Below, in pieces: positions 29,990-39,992 of a DNA stretch of 64,000 nucleotides; within the stretch, counting starts at the first letter, position 1, and every line of letters begins with the position of its first letter. A program made the position numbers and the translations under genes. Origin of the DNA: Gracilaria domingensis (lineage: Eukaryota > Rhodophyta > Florideophyceae > Gracilariales > Gracilariaceae); contig VCMS01000040.1 in assembly GCA_022539475.1 (NCBI GenBank), forward strand, positions 38,652 through 102,651, written 5' to 3'. The notes below the pieces were generated by a model. It was not told the DNA's origin, ran no database searches, and saw only the letters and a list, made by a program, of their open reading frames with translations.

Positions 29990-31351
29990 ATGGCGCGAAA
30001 CCAGAAGGCTCGTCGCTCTTCCTCTGGACGTTCTGTCTCCCCCGTCGCGGCCACGCCACCCGAGGAGGATGAGGAGTTGATCGAGCAGGGACAGGGAATG
30101 GACACGGCCCCTTCCTCAAACCGCTCCAGCAAGAAGCGCAAGCGCCCCGAACGCGATACTCTCTCTTCTGCTCGCGCCGTGCGAAGCACTGCGCAATGGG
30201 CTTTCTACGAGGGCATGCTGCTTGAGTTGTTGGAAAAGCCCGAATGCCAGGACTTCTCCGAGCCAGTTCTCACACTTTGGAGCCCTGAGGATGTTCCGGG
30301 CTATTCGGACAAGATTACGCATCCAATGGATTTAGGCACCGTGAAGAGAAATATGCAAGGTGAAAAGTACATTCTGCACGATAAGAAAACCGATACATAT
30401 TCGTTCGATTGCAAAGCAATGGCAAAAGACTTGCGACTGATCTTTCAGAACTGCATGGAGTATAATGAACCGAGCAGCGGCTTGTACGACACCGCCAAAA
30501 GACTCTTGGACGATATCAACTCCCAGATCATTGAAAACGAGGCGCATATTGCCCGTGAGAAAGAGAAAGAGCGCCGCGAGATTGAGAGAAAGCGCGAGAA
30601 CGAAAGAAAGCGGCGTAAGGCTGCCGAAGAAGAGGCGGCGCTGGCGGCATCTCAAGCGAAGAAAGCCGCCGCTCAGCTCGAAAAAGTAAGGCGGGAAGCA
30701 AAAGAGGCAGAAAGAAGACGACAGGAGGAATTACGAAGAAAAGAGGCTGAATGGGCAGCGCGACTGAAGCAAGAGAAAGCTCGTGCAGTTCAAGAAGCCC
30801 TCGACGAACTACTTGCTAAGCAGCGGAAAGAAAGAAGAGGTAGTATGGTCAACACCAGTAGCGTGAGCAGTGATGAACACGACACTGGGATTGGAGAGGT
30901 TACATTTACCTTTGTTTCCACTGAAGGAATGGAGAAGAAACGTGGTCGAAAGAGCGCAATCGTCATGGAACTTGAGGTGCAACATGATGACTTGATGAAG
31001 AGAAGGAAGGCGATGGTGGAGATGTCCGTAGAGTTGAACAAGATGAAAGAAATTGAACTGTCATTCGAGGAGAAGCAAGCCATATGCGAACAAGTTGCAC
31101 GATTAGACTTTGTCCGCATGAAAGCAGTGGTCGACATTATTGCTCGAGGAATGAATCGAATGGAACTGCTCAACGAAGTGTCCCTAGATATAGATGTCAA
31201 CGAACTTGACAGTAAGGTGCTCAGGGATATTCAGTTCTTCTTGAAGAACCCCGCTGCGCACACCGCAAGAGATGCGTTGAGACATATCGAAGCCAAAATC
31301 ACTGACATTGAAACTAGACTTGTCGAAATACGGTATCAAAAGGTTGGTTGA
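29990..31351 (+). CDS. BET-type protein: one bromodomain plus NET domain
   Basis: BET proteins read acetylated histones and recruit transcription factors. Here one bromodomain spans residues about 68-180, with WSPEDVPGYSDKITHPMDLGTV carrying the ZA-loop Pro/Asp and the acetyl-lysine Asn159 in CMEYNEP. A long Lys/Glu/Arg coiled coil follows (about 183-290), then a NET/ET domain (about 357-420) starting LSFEEKQAICEQVARLD and containing VSLDIDVNELDSKVLRDIQFFLK. A single bromodomain with NET is the plant GTE/algal layout; animal BETs have two. I take ATG 29990 (MARNQKARR, 453 residues) rather than upstream in-frame codons, because the protein then starts with a basic Ser-rich tail and an NLS-like KKRKRPER (48-55). 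Confidence 0.88.
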   Translation: MARNQKARRSSSGRSVSPVAATPPEEDEELIEQGQGMDTAPSSNRSSKKRKRPERDTLSSARAVRSTAQWAFYEGMLLELLEKPECQDFSEPVLTLWSPEDVPGYSDKITHPMDLGTVKRNMQGEKYILHDKKTDTYSFDCKAMAKDLRLIFQNCMEYNEPSSGLYDTAKRLLDDINSQIIENEAHIAREKEKERREIERKRENERKRRKAAEEEAALAASQAKKAAAQLEKVRREAKEAERRRQEELRRKEAEWAARLKQEKARAVQEALDELLAKQRKERRGSMVNTSSVSSDEHDTGIGEVTFTFVSTEGMEKKRGRKSAIVMELEVQHDDLMKRRKAMVEMSVELNKMKEIELSFEEKQAICEQVARLDFVRMKAVVDIIARGMNRMELLNEVSLDIDVNELDSKVLRDIQFFLKNPAAHTARDALRHIEAKITDIETRLVEIRYQKVG

Positions 31352-33993
31352 TATTGCGCTCAAGAGAAATTCGCGGAATATGTGGTTCTGTTTGGCCTGC
31401 TTAGCTGTGAAGAGTGTATAGTATGAACGCAATGGTCTGTCTCAGAGAGTCCGCATTTCTTTTCTCCGTATGTTCCTTAATCGACCCAACCTTGATCCCT
31501 GAGCTTCAATCATTACTCTGTTTTAACTCCATGGAAAGAACAAGGTACAAGTGTTGTAATCCTGGGGGTTTGAGGATCGCAACGAAAGCAACCACTTGCG
31601 ACAACTTTGTATCTGATTTCTCTTATTTTGCACTCATTGTTATTGTCCATGAAGAGTGATAAAATGTGATCAACGACCTTGTTCTGGCTAGCTTTGTTTT
31701 TGCTAGATTGAACGGCTAATATGACGCATATATTCAGGATTTATCGTTATTCTTTCATAAGACTGCTGCGTCGCTTGTTTTCTACATACGCAAGGGTACC
31801 GAAAGAATACATGGTTAGCGCTGGCAAATCGTGTCTTGGTCACATTCCGCACTACGGAAGCCAAAGCCTCAACTCCGGAACCTGTGCCCGTCGTGACCCA
31901 TGACTTGAAACATGGATCGACGAGCGTGGATCAGTTCAGAATTGTTGAATGAAATTAGACAGAAGTGCAATCCCTTCTTATCGTTGGTACACGTAGATTG
32001 ATCGAAATGGTTTCACCCTGAAACTGTTTGAAGAGCTCATGACTCCAGATATGGCAGACAGCTTTTTGCAGACTGGTTCGGCCCGCCATTGTCTAAGTCA
32101 GAGAGGACGACTGAAACGTGCGACAAAAAGTCCAGGACCTTGTTGGTTCGCATACATTGAAACTACGGACTGCACGTCCAGCTGGAAACTTTGGATGGGA
32201 GCGAATGTATGTATACCATACATACACAGTACGCTCACATGATGGAAGCAATCTCGTGGCTAGGCTTGCTGAACAGCATGCAGTATCACGGGAAAGCAGC
32301 GAATTCGTATCAATTACTAATCGCTAATGATGAACGATTTATAATTCGTGGCACGAAGGTATTGACTGCGACAGATGAGGATGTAAAGGTGAGGAGTCCC
32401 TCTTCTCTCACTGAAGAACATATAACGTCAGTTCCTCGGGGCAATGAGTTATTGGCGATCCGTTGTTTGTGGTGACCCGAATCCTGCAAAACCCCTTTCA
32501 TTATGTGCGGAATATAGCCAACCACCAACCGAGAAGCCGATATAGAAGGGAACACCATCATCTAGCGAAAGTAATAGACTAGCATTGGAAACAGAAACCC
32601 CCTATATGATAGCACAGATTCCTTAAATTGTCACCTTGCGGGCAGTGAGGGAGTGGGTAAACTTGCAAAACAAAGGGCTGAAAGGAGATAGTCGCGATCG
32701 GACTAGAGATCTAGTGAATAGCATGCGAGGCAAAGTATTCAACGCGCTACGTTGAGCAACGCATTGCTAGGTGATCTGCAATACCGGAGGCTTTGATTGA
32801 GAATGTGACTTATCTTCCGGCAGGCGGAAGATATTTTGCAACAATTCGTCCTTGGTCAAAGAAGCGCGCTACACTCCGTGGTTGTGTACTTGAAGAGATA
32901 TGGCTAGTTCTCAAACAATACTACGAGGGCGCTGCAAGGGCTTTCAGAGCAAGTCGAGAGTTATACACAATCGTTGCAAGAGTTTATTATTCAGCAATGG
33001 CTTGCAAAGGTTCCTGGCCACTCTTGAGGAAAGAAAGCTTTCATTCAAGGTACGGCTGTTAACCTTAATTGGGCAGCGCCGGAGTAAGAGAAACGAATAA
33101 TGTTACGTTGAAGGATCAACTTAAGCGGTAATTGAACTCCGTGAACGAGAGACTCTCCTGGAGAGAGGGAGAACCACCGTGGTTATCACGTATTAGGCTA
33201 TTCTGTTGTAGACTAGATGACGTGCTGATGTGCAACATCAATGCTTTCCTTGCTGTGTAAGACAGATCCGCACAGAGCAGGCGAACCTACCCACACGGAT
33301 CGCAAAGGGCGGTGCCTAAGTCAGTGAACTCACGACGATAAGGAGATTTCACATAACTGGAATGCTGGAATGAATGGCTGCCATTCCCAACTCAACTTTG
33401 GTGCGTAGGAGCGGACCGACCTATCATGTGGCGCATCGTGTTGTGCGGCATCCAGTGCCCCTAGTCTCCGCAACTGACTCGGACATATGCAATGTCGACT
33501 CTCGTGTACCAGGGGTAGCCAAGAAGAGCTGCACTGCTGAAGCGAACAACGCGAAAGCTATTCATCGAGCGACGAAAATGTTTGTACGTCGGCACTGACT
33601 TGCTGCATGCAACGACGAGAATCGTCATTTCGCTAAATGTACCTTTGTACAAACGAACAAGGGAACAGCGCCACTGAAAACCGTTGAATTCGACTACTCT
33701 CATCTAATACAAGGGTAGAACGCTATTCTTGCTCATTCAGGGATGCGAGAAGGGAATTGGTTGCTAGCGGAAGAATGGCAAAACTGAGCTCTCAAACGAG
33801 CAAGACTCGGTTTACACCGAATTGAAGACCTGTGACACCCTTAGACATATAAACCACTTGACTTGGATGAATAGACTCAAGTACGATAAAGCTATTTACA
33901 CATAGAACCGTAAGGACGAATTATTGGCACGCAGATGTGGTATCCGAAGGTGTCTCTATTCACAGATTGAGATATAAAGTGGTTGTGGAGAGG
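31352..33993. other. Long gene-free stretch
   Basis: 2.6 kb with only short, unconvincing frames on both strands. A small perfect stem ATCTTCCG/CGGAAGAT lies at 32812-32832 and an AACCAC-C-GTGGTT palindrome near 33170. No terminal repeats or protein traces of a mobile element were seen. It may be decayed repeat or a long 3' region. Confidence 0.5.
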
Positions 33994-34917
33994 TTAATAC
34001 CGCCTGTCCCTGTCCCTGTTCATGTCCATGTCCCTGTCTCTGGCCATGGCGCGAATGATATGATCTTGTATATCCATAACACCCTGCCCAACCTTAGCCT
34101 GTACGCGAGGGTCCTGCATCTTCTCCATCAAAAATGCTCGGATGGACGGGCGTCTTTGGGGCGGAGGCGGAGGAGGCACTCCGTTGTAGGACAGCCGAGG
34201 CCCGGAACTGCCAGAACCGCCGGATGGCGGCGACGGATAGCCAGGCGGGGGCGGCGTATACCTAGTAGACGGCGGTGTTCGGCGTCCACGCGGCGGTGAT
34301 GCATGGCGTCGCGACGAGGACGGACGCCTTGCGGCAGGGGAGGTACGTCTTCTCCTGGGTGGGGACGGCGACGGCGACGGTGACGGCGACGGCGTGCGAT
34401 AGCGACGCGACGATCGACGACGCTGGTTTCGCGACGAACGATGCCTGTCCTTGCGGGTGGAACGAGAGCGATGACGCGTGTCGTAAGCATGATCGCCATC
34501 ATTATCGTACTCGTCAGAATATCTTCGATGTCTGCTGGAAGAGCGAGTCTCGCGTTGACGTGTAGAACGACGACGTCCATCATCACGTTCCATGTCGGCG
34601 CGGGAATAGCGGCTTTCTCTATGGCGATGGGCATCCCTGGATCGGGCATTGGAGCGAGGTAACACTCGTTGCTGAAGCTTGCGAAGCGCGGCGGATGGGC
34701 CTCTGTTGTTGTTTGGCTGCGCGCGGGTGTCGAAGCGTTCTTCGGCAGAACGAATGCCTTTCCTGAGACCCTGGTCGACGAAGGACATCCCGCGACGAAT
34801 GCCGGGCGATAAACGCTCATTCTGCGCATTCTTGATGATCTTCCGCGCGCGGTTGCCGTGCTGGAGAAGAAGACGCTGCGACTCGCGCTTCAACTGGTGG
34901 ACGATTTCGTCTCCCAT
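33994..34917 (-). CDS. Arg/Ser-rich (SR-like) protein
   Basis: 307 residues from ATG 34917. The start (MGDEIVHQLKRESQRLLLQHGNRARKIIKNAQNE) is a charged helix. Then comes a long Arg/Ser region (about 85-200) with runs such as RRSSRRYRTPSPSPSPSPSPP, typical of RS domains that are phosphorylated and bind splicing factors. A Pro/Gly/Ser segment (about 210-260) and a final helix with AFLMEKMQDPRVQAKVGQGVMDIQDHI follow, then an Arg/Asp/Met tail. No RRM is visible, so it is not a classical SR protein. The frame stays open 260 codons upstream because of GC content; that part is Arg/Ala junk-like. It is divergent to the Pro-rich gene at 35347. Confidence 0.62.
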   Translation of the reverse strand: MGDEIVHQLKRESQRLLLQHGNRARKIIKNAQNERLSPGIRRGMSFVDQGLRKGIRSAEERFDTRAQPNNNRGPSAALRKLQQRVLPRSNARSRDAHRHRESRYSRADMERDDGRRRSTRQRETRSSSRHRRYSDEYDNDGDHAYDTRHRSRSTRKDRHRSSRNQRRRSSRRYRTPSPSPSPSPSPPRRRRTSPAARRPSSSRRHASPPRGRRTPPSTRYTPPPPGYPSPPSGGSGSSGPRLSYNGVPPPPPPQRRPSIRAFLMEKMQDPRVQAKVGQGVMDIQDHIIRAMARDRDMDMNRDRDRRY

Positions 34918-35346
34918 GACTGCGGTTCGTTGTCTGCTTTGGCGGGCGTTGCTTGTGGTGAGTGAGGCGGTGTTTGAATGGTCGCGCGAGCGGTGCGGTG
35001 TGTGGCGGCGTTCCCAAGCGGGTGGCGACGGGAGACGATGGGCTTCTTTTATGGAGGGGGCACTTGGTGCAAGTGTTGCACAGTGCGTTCTTATCAACAA
35101 AAATCCAGCGGCTTGCGCGCTGCCAGTTCGCTGCAACAACTGCGCGCGCCGCGCACGCGCCGCGCACGCGCCGCGCGTGCGCGCCACGCGCGGGCAGCAT
35201 ACCGCGTCACGCTCAACACGCGTCGCGTGCATCCGCTTCTCACATTGCATAGCGAATCTCCACATGAAGCGCGAACGAGATGCGGCGGCGCGCATCATGC
35301 CTCGTCGGTCATCGCGGTTCGGCGCGGCAAATCGGCGCTGCAAGTC
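34918..35346. promoter_or_regulatory. CpG-rich bidirectional spacer
   Basis: 429 bases between two divergent ATGs, with a dense tandem CGCGCACGCGC-like run at about 35133-35205. Its base make-up resembles 10480-10620. It is likely a shared promoter; this is inferred from arrangement alone. Confidence 0.4.
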
Positions 35347-35688
35347 ATGGCCGAGCGAGGCGCGGCCGACGGGTACGGGTCTTCGTCGCCGCCGGTTGCG
35401 CGACAGGTCGCGTCGTATCCAGGCGTGCCGCCGCCGGCGCCGCCTTCGGCGACCGCGCGCGCTGAGCAGCTGAGGTGGCAGCAGCGCGCGCCGCCGCTGC
35501 GATATGGCGGTGTGGCGCCGCCCCCGCCGAGCGCGGCCGGCGCGGCTGGCGCGGCTGGCGCGCCGCCGTACAGGGGAGACCCTTCCGTGATCAGGTATGA
35601 GGGCGAGGCGCCGCCGCCGCCGTCGCAGTCGCTGCGACACAAGATTGGACAAGGCGCTCGCAGTGTGTTGCGCAAGAACGGTGGCTGA
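35347..35688 (+). CDS. Small Pro/Ala-rich protein
   Basis: 113 residues from ATG 35347 (MAERGAADGYGSSSPPV). It is made of Pro-rich pieces (PGVPPPAPPSA, APPPPSAAGAAGAAG, EGEAPPPPSQS) split by short Arg/Tyr-bearing motifs (RYGG, VIRYEGE), and it ends in a basic amphipathic tail LRHKIGQGARSVLRKNGG. The GQG-containing tail echoes the end of the divergent partner (KVGQGVMDIQDHI). No family is recognised. The frame is open far upstream without a better start. Its Pro-rich motifs could bind SH3, WW or EVH1-type partners. Confidence 0.5.
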   Translation: MAERGAADGYGSSSPPVARQVASYPGVPPPAPPSATARAEQLRWQQRAPPLRYGGVAPPPPSAAGAAGAAGAPPYRGDPSVIRYEGEAPPPPSQSLRHKIGQGARSVLRKNGG

Positions 35689-38170
35689 TTGTGTCACACA
35701 GCTCCGCCATCAACATGATCCTCTTTCTTTATCTTTATTCGTAAAACGTGCTCGCCGCTCCACGCGAGTGGTATCTTATCTCTTTGCTTACATTTTTTGC
35801 ATCTGCTCTGTCCGTCGACGACGACCGTACAAACTGCTGTTCCGTACGTCGTTCATCATGATGCGGCGGAGGAACGCAGCTCAGCATCACCTGCTGATCT
35901 GCCATGTCGCTTTCATCTCGCAGAAGAGCCAGCTCGGACGCAGCTCAGCTCCGTTTGAGCTGCGGGCGCACACACAGTGTCCTGCAGTACCTACGTATAC
36001 AGCACATCACAGCGAGTTAACAGCGTGTAAGTCGTTAGACGTCATAGCATGTGCCTCAACTCGCCGCCGCCGTTCCACCACGTGCGAGTGCGCCATGTCG
36101 CGCTATAAAGGAGAGAGAGAGAATCCGCTGTTCCGGCCCAGCAGCGTGACTTCAATTCACTCAATTCCGCGCAAGCTGCCGCAACCTTCCACACCGTTGA
36201 CAACTTCGTGAAGGCGCCCTTCACTAAAAAGTTGCCAGGCCCGGCTACAGTAAAACCAAGTATCCTACTGCGGATTGGTAGCCTTACATCCATGCACTGC
36301 ACGTCGATGTGTGCAAGGATGTAAATATCCGCAGCGCAAGTGGTCTCGGTGAGGAAGCCGGCAACGCTGGCAAAGGCTCACCTCTTGGACATAGGCTTTC
36401 GGTGCTCCAGCGTTTCATTCACATCCCTTCCAATCGCAATGCAACGCATTGCACCCACCGTCCTTCCGCACACTTCATCCACGCAAACGGTTTAGCTTCT
36501 GAGCAACCTTTGCAAACGCACAGCACCACACGCACAGCACATGGCATCTCCTTAACTTCTCAACTTCCTCGTGTGACAAAGTGTTTCTCCGCACTTGATG
36601 AAAACTTTCATCCTCCATGCGTTTGTCGAGCGCCATTCATTTTGCCCTATATCACGAGTATTAGTGGTAACCTTCTAGCCCTCGCCTTTCGTATCTAATA
36701 ATCTGCGGGAAAGTGCGGAATGTATGGGAACGACATGCCCAAATGGTTTTGGAAGTTTTGTTCCATCTGTTCGTTGTCACATACGAAAAGCTTGATCACT
36801 TCCATCGCCGATCACGCAATACGGCACAAGTTAATGTCACAGTTAACCGCACCCTCATGATGAGCTGCAGTTCCCATTCAGATTGTGAAAATGGAATGAC
36901 TTGGAACATCCGAGATCTAACTAGTTTCCCATGAGACGAACACCGAAGCCGCCCTCAATAGCCGTCGCTGTCTCTCTTGCGAGCATTTTCCATAAAGCTC
37001 GCTTGCTGTGGCTTTCGACATACTGTGCATTGCTTTATCATCTACGATATGTACACGCTTATTCCACGCCAAATTGCGTGTGACCAAAAGCATATACAAT
37101 GCACAACGTTGTCACGTCACTTAAGTGCTCGTGCTAACCTTGAGTCGTATCTTTTAGTGCTCAGTGGGAGTCGTACTGCTGTCATTGTACAGGTTACTAC
37201 AGAGTCATTAGGGGCCAACGTGTTATGGCATTCTTGTTCCTCTTTCAGCATTGTGACACTTCACTCTTTTAGACGTGCCATCTAGCTGCTATGCCTTCAG
37301 GTCGTGATATCTTGTGTGAAGGCAGGAGTACTACGATACCTGTCTTTGGCAAGAGTTAAAAGGGTTTATAGGAGCGAGCAATCCTGTTGCTCGTCGCATA
37401 GCCACAAGCTGGAAATTCATGGACTGGGATATAAACTCTTAAACCCAGTTTAGCACCGCAAATGTGTTGGTCTTTGTCCCCTTTGCTCCTCAAAATTCAA
37501 GCACAAAAACGTATCTTTCACCCTCGTCATCTAGCCACCTGTCCAAATTTGACAATCGTCGCGAGAGTTCATCATGCTGCCCGCTAACCGCTGAGTGTTG
37601 TGCCAAAAGAATTCTAGCCTTTTGCTTAACGCGATCAGTTCATAAGCTCATCACGTGTTTCGACGTTTCGACACAAGAAGACTCCAAGAATTTATTCCTC
37701 TTTCAGGTTCGCCAAATTTCTTCGTCTACAGTAGTAGAAACCAGACATGCCCAGATGGCGGTGAGTTACGTCCAGCGAACATGCTATCAAAGGTAGATAG
37801 CCAATGGCCTTCTTACTGAAGTTAAGGAGCTCCTCAGAACAGCCTTCTGACGCAATCTTGACATGCTCTGCATAAGTTGAGCAAACCAACCGAATATATA
37901 TCTCTCTCTTGCGAAGCCACACAACATCACGTACTCTCTTCCAACTCAGACTATGTAAGGTTGCGACCCTTCTCGACTGTAGTGCCCAAAATCTTGTGAT
38001 TTCTGGCGTGCAGCATTCCAAGTACAAGCCTCACCGCATGCATCTCGGGATTGGACAACTCATATTCGAGCGGAGAGAACTCAAGTACACTATGTTTACT
38101 GCTCTTAGCATATCGCGTCTTAGAGGGAACCTTTTGCAATACAGACGAGAAAGTACAGGATCTCACTGAG
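35689..38170. other. Gene-free stretch with a TATA-GA motif
   Basis: 2.5 kb with no supported gene. At 36109-36128 CTATAAAGGAGAGAGAGAGA occurs; the same string recurs at about 38492 inside the dispersed repeat, so it may mark a piece of the same family or a promoter type. Short frames around 36042-36302 and 36309-36698 lack any recognisable feature. Confidence 0.45.
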
Positions 38171-38693
38171 AGGTCGGAACAATATTATTGGAGCGTATTG
38201 GAGACTTTAGACCAATATGCAATACCAATATAATATTAAAGTCTTTTCTTTTTTCTTTGAAGAACTAAGAAGAAGAAGAGGAAGAAGAAGACAGCATCTT
38301 TTTCTTGCTCGAAGTAACGTGCAAAGAAGAAGAACAACCTCGTTCAGAGAGAGAACAGAACGTTTTTTCTTCATTGAGAGACTGAACGAAGCACAGCTGA
38401 GTGCTCTCATATATTAAGAACAGGTTATCAGAGAGAACATTCCTCTAGAACATAGAAATAGCCTTACTTCTGCCTCGTAATTGGGGGCAGATGACTATAA
38501 AGGAGAGAGAGAGAGAGACATAAACGTGGATACAAACCCTAAAGAGCGCCTTAGGCGCAGGTGTCCAATATTTAATCTGTATTGCTCTCTCAAACCAATA
38601 CAAAGTTTCTTCGCCGTTCTGTCTAGCAATACCGTATTGCAAGACCCGTTTTCAATACTAATCCAATCCAATTTAATGCGTCCGACCCCTGGT
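38171..38693 (+). mobile_element. Short dispersed repeat, copy B (solo LTR or MITE-like)
   Basis: This copy starts GGTCGGAACAATATTATTGG and ends GCGTCCGACCCC, matching copy A at 9126-9724. The two ends form an imperfect inverted repeat. Shared internal blocks include CAGCTGAGTGCT and an adjacent TCATAT/TCATGC. It carries a GAAGAAGAAGAG-rich run (about 38262-38300) and CTATAAAGGAGAGAGAGAGAGA (about 38492), a plausible promoter. It is non-coding and diverged in the middle, so likely old. No clear target duplication was found here. Confidence 0.6.
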
Positions 38694-39017
38694 TCTCAGC
38701 GAAGCTCTTGCCTTCAACAATTCTTGAACCATTCGAAACGTGAACAGTGAACTTAAACAGAAAAGCAAAATGGAGAAAGCCCACGGCTTTCATCTAAGGA
38801 ACGCTAACAATGACTTTAACCCAGCTCCTTTTTGCTTTTGAGAAAGGAACGTTGGGCACCACGGGAAAGCGTCATTATCACTCGTGCCCACCAAAATGCG
38901 GTGTCGGGGGAACAGGATACAGACTATAATGGTACAACGCTAACGTGCCCCGTCTATCGTACCAGCTGCACGTAAGCACTGGGTCACGACCAACTCGCTG
39001 AGCAAAATCCTACCCCT

Positions 39018-39068
39018 AAGAGTCAGGGAAACGGCAGTACCAGGGGTACTGCCGTTTCCCTGACTCTT
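39018..39068. repeat. Perfect 24-bp hairpin with a 3-base loop
   Basis: Arms at 39018-39041 and 39045-39068 are exact reverse complements over 24 bases, separated by AGG. Each arm contains GTCAGGGAAACGGCAGTACC or its complement. Perfect pairing of this length is very unlikely by chance and must be young or selected. It could be a foldback remnant, a recombination site, or the core of a small hairpin RNA. Confidence 0.9.
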
Positions 39069-39992
39069 TCCGTCTGATCAATGGGTTTTTAGCAAAACGC
39101 ACGTGTAGAAATGTAATCAGCTTCATCGTTTCCATAAAAGGAGAGATATCTCTGTGATACGGGTTGCGAAAGTCTAATTCCTACGTAGGGCAGTGCGTTT
39201 CTGTCCAAAGAAACGCCGCTCTCTCACAAAAAAATCCAGCACTCTTTCGTGCCCTTTCCAAATTATCTCTGCTACTGTCATTCGTCGACGGTCTTGACGA
39301 GGCGGTAGGGTACATCATTCTTGAAGCAGTCGTCAGAGGACATCTTCGAATAGAATGCTCAGCATCATAGATACAAACCTGCAGGAAGTGCAATACAGGT
39401 TTTTGAAGTGCTAGTGCATCAATAGTACCGACATTTACGGACCTCGAAGGCATAAGGATACCTTTGGTACCTTCACACTGCCAGTAGCTGCTGTTGTGCT
39501 GTTTCAACAAACTGGTGGACCATCTGCTATAGCCAAGTCTAATTTTGGCCGCAAGACAGTTTCTCTGTCGACTCTCTCTCCCGTTAGTATACAGCGTTTT
39601 TCATAAGAGAAATGCTCTCTCAAAGCCAGTGCCCTCTCAGGCCTCGTTTTGATAATCTCACCAACAGCAAGACTCTTGGCGTTCGCGCAATGCTGGCAAA
39701 CACAAGTGTCTCGACATGTTCCGGCTCTGACACCTCGAGACATAACGCTCAACAATATTCAGCATTCCAGGTACGCACGTGCAAACAAGTCTCTTTCCTT
39801 GCACTTGTGTGCCCAAGAATGAAGTATTGATGAATGTCCCACAAACGAGCTTTCCTACGTATCGATTGGTGATATAATATACAACCACTCGATACGCCTG
39901 ATGTGAAAGCTCAATATCAATATTATTGCTTCTAGAACAAAAGCTCATGAGTGGGTAACGCTCCAAGCTTTCGGGTCTTGTATGGTTTTCAT

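Noticed and set aside
31352-33993. Several frames of 60-95 codons as small genes
   Set aside because: They overlap on both strands, have no recognisable domain or conserved-looking composition, and many begin at TTG or GTG.
34918-35697. Upstream extension of the Arg/Ser protein and of the Pro-rich protein into each other's spacer
   Set aside because: Both extensions lie in CpG-rich DNA, are Arg/Ala-dominated, overlap each other antisense, and an ATG with a sensible N-terminus exists for each gene.
36309-36698. 129-codon frame
   Set aside because: His/Thr/Ser-rich without domains, and no promoter or splice context supports it.
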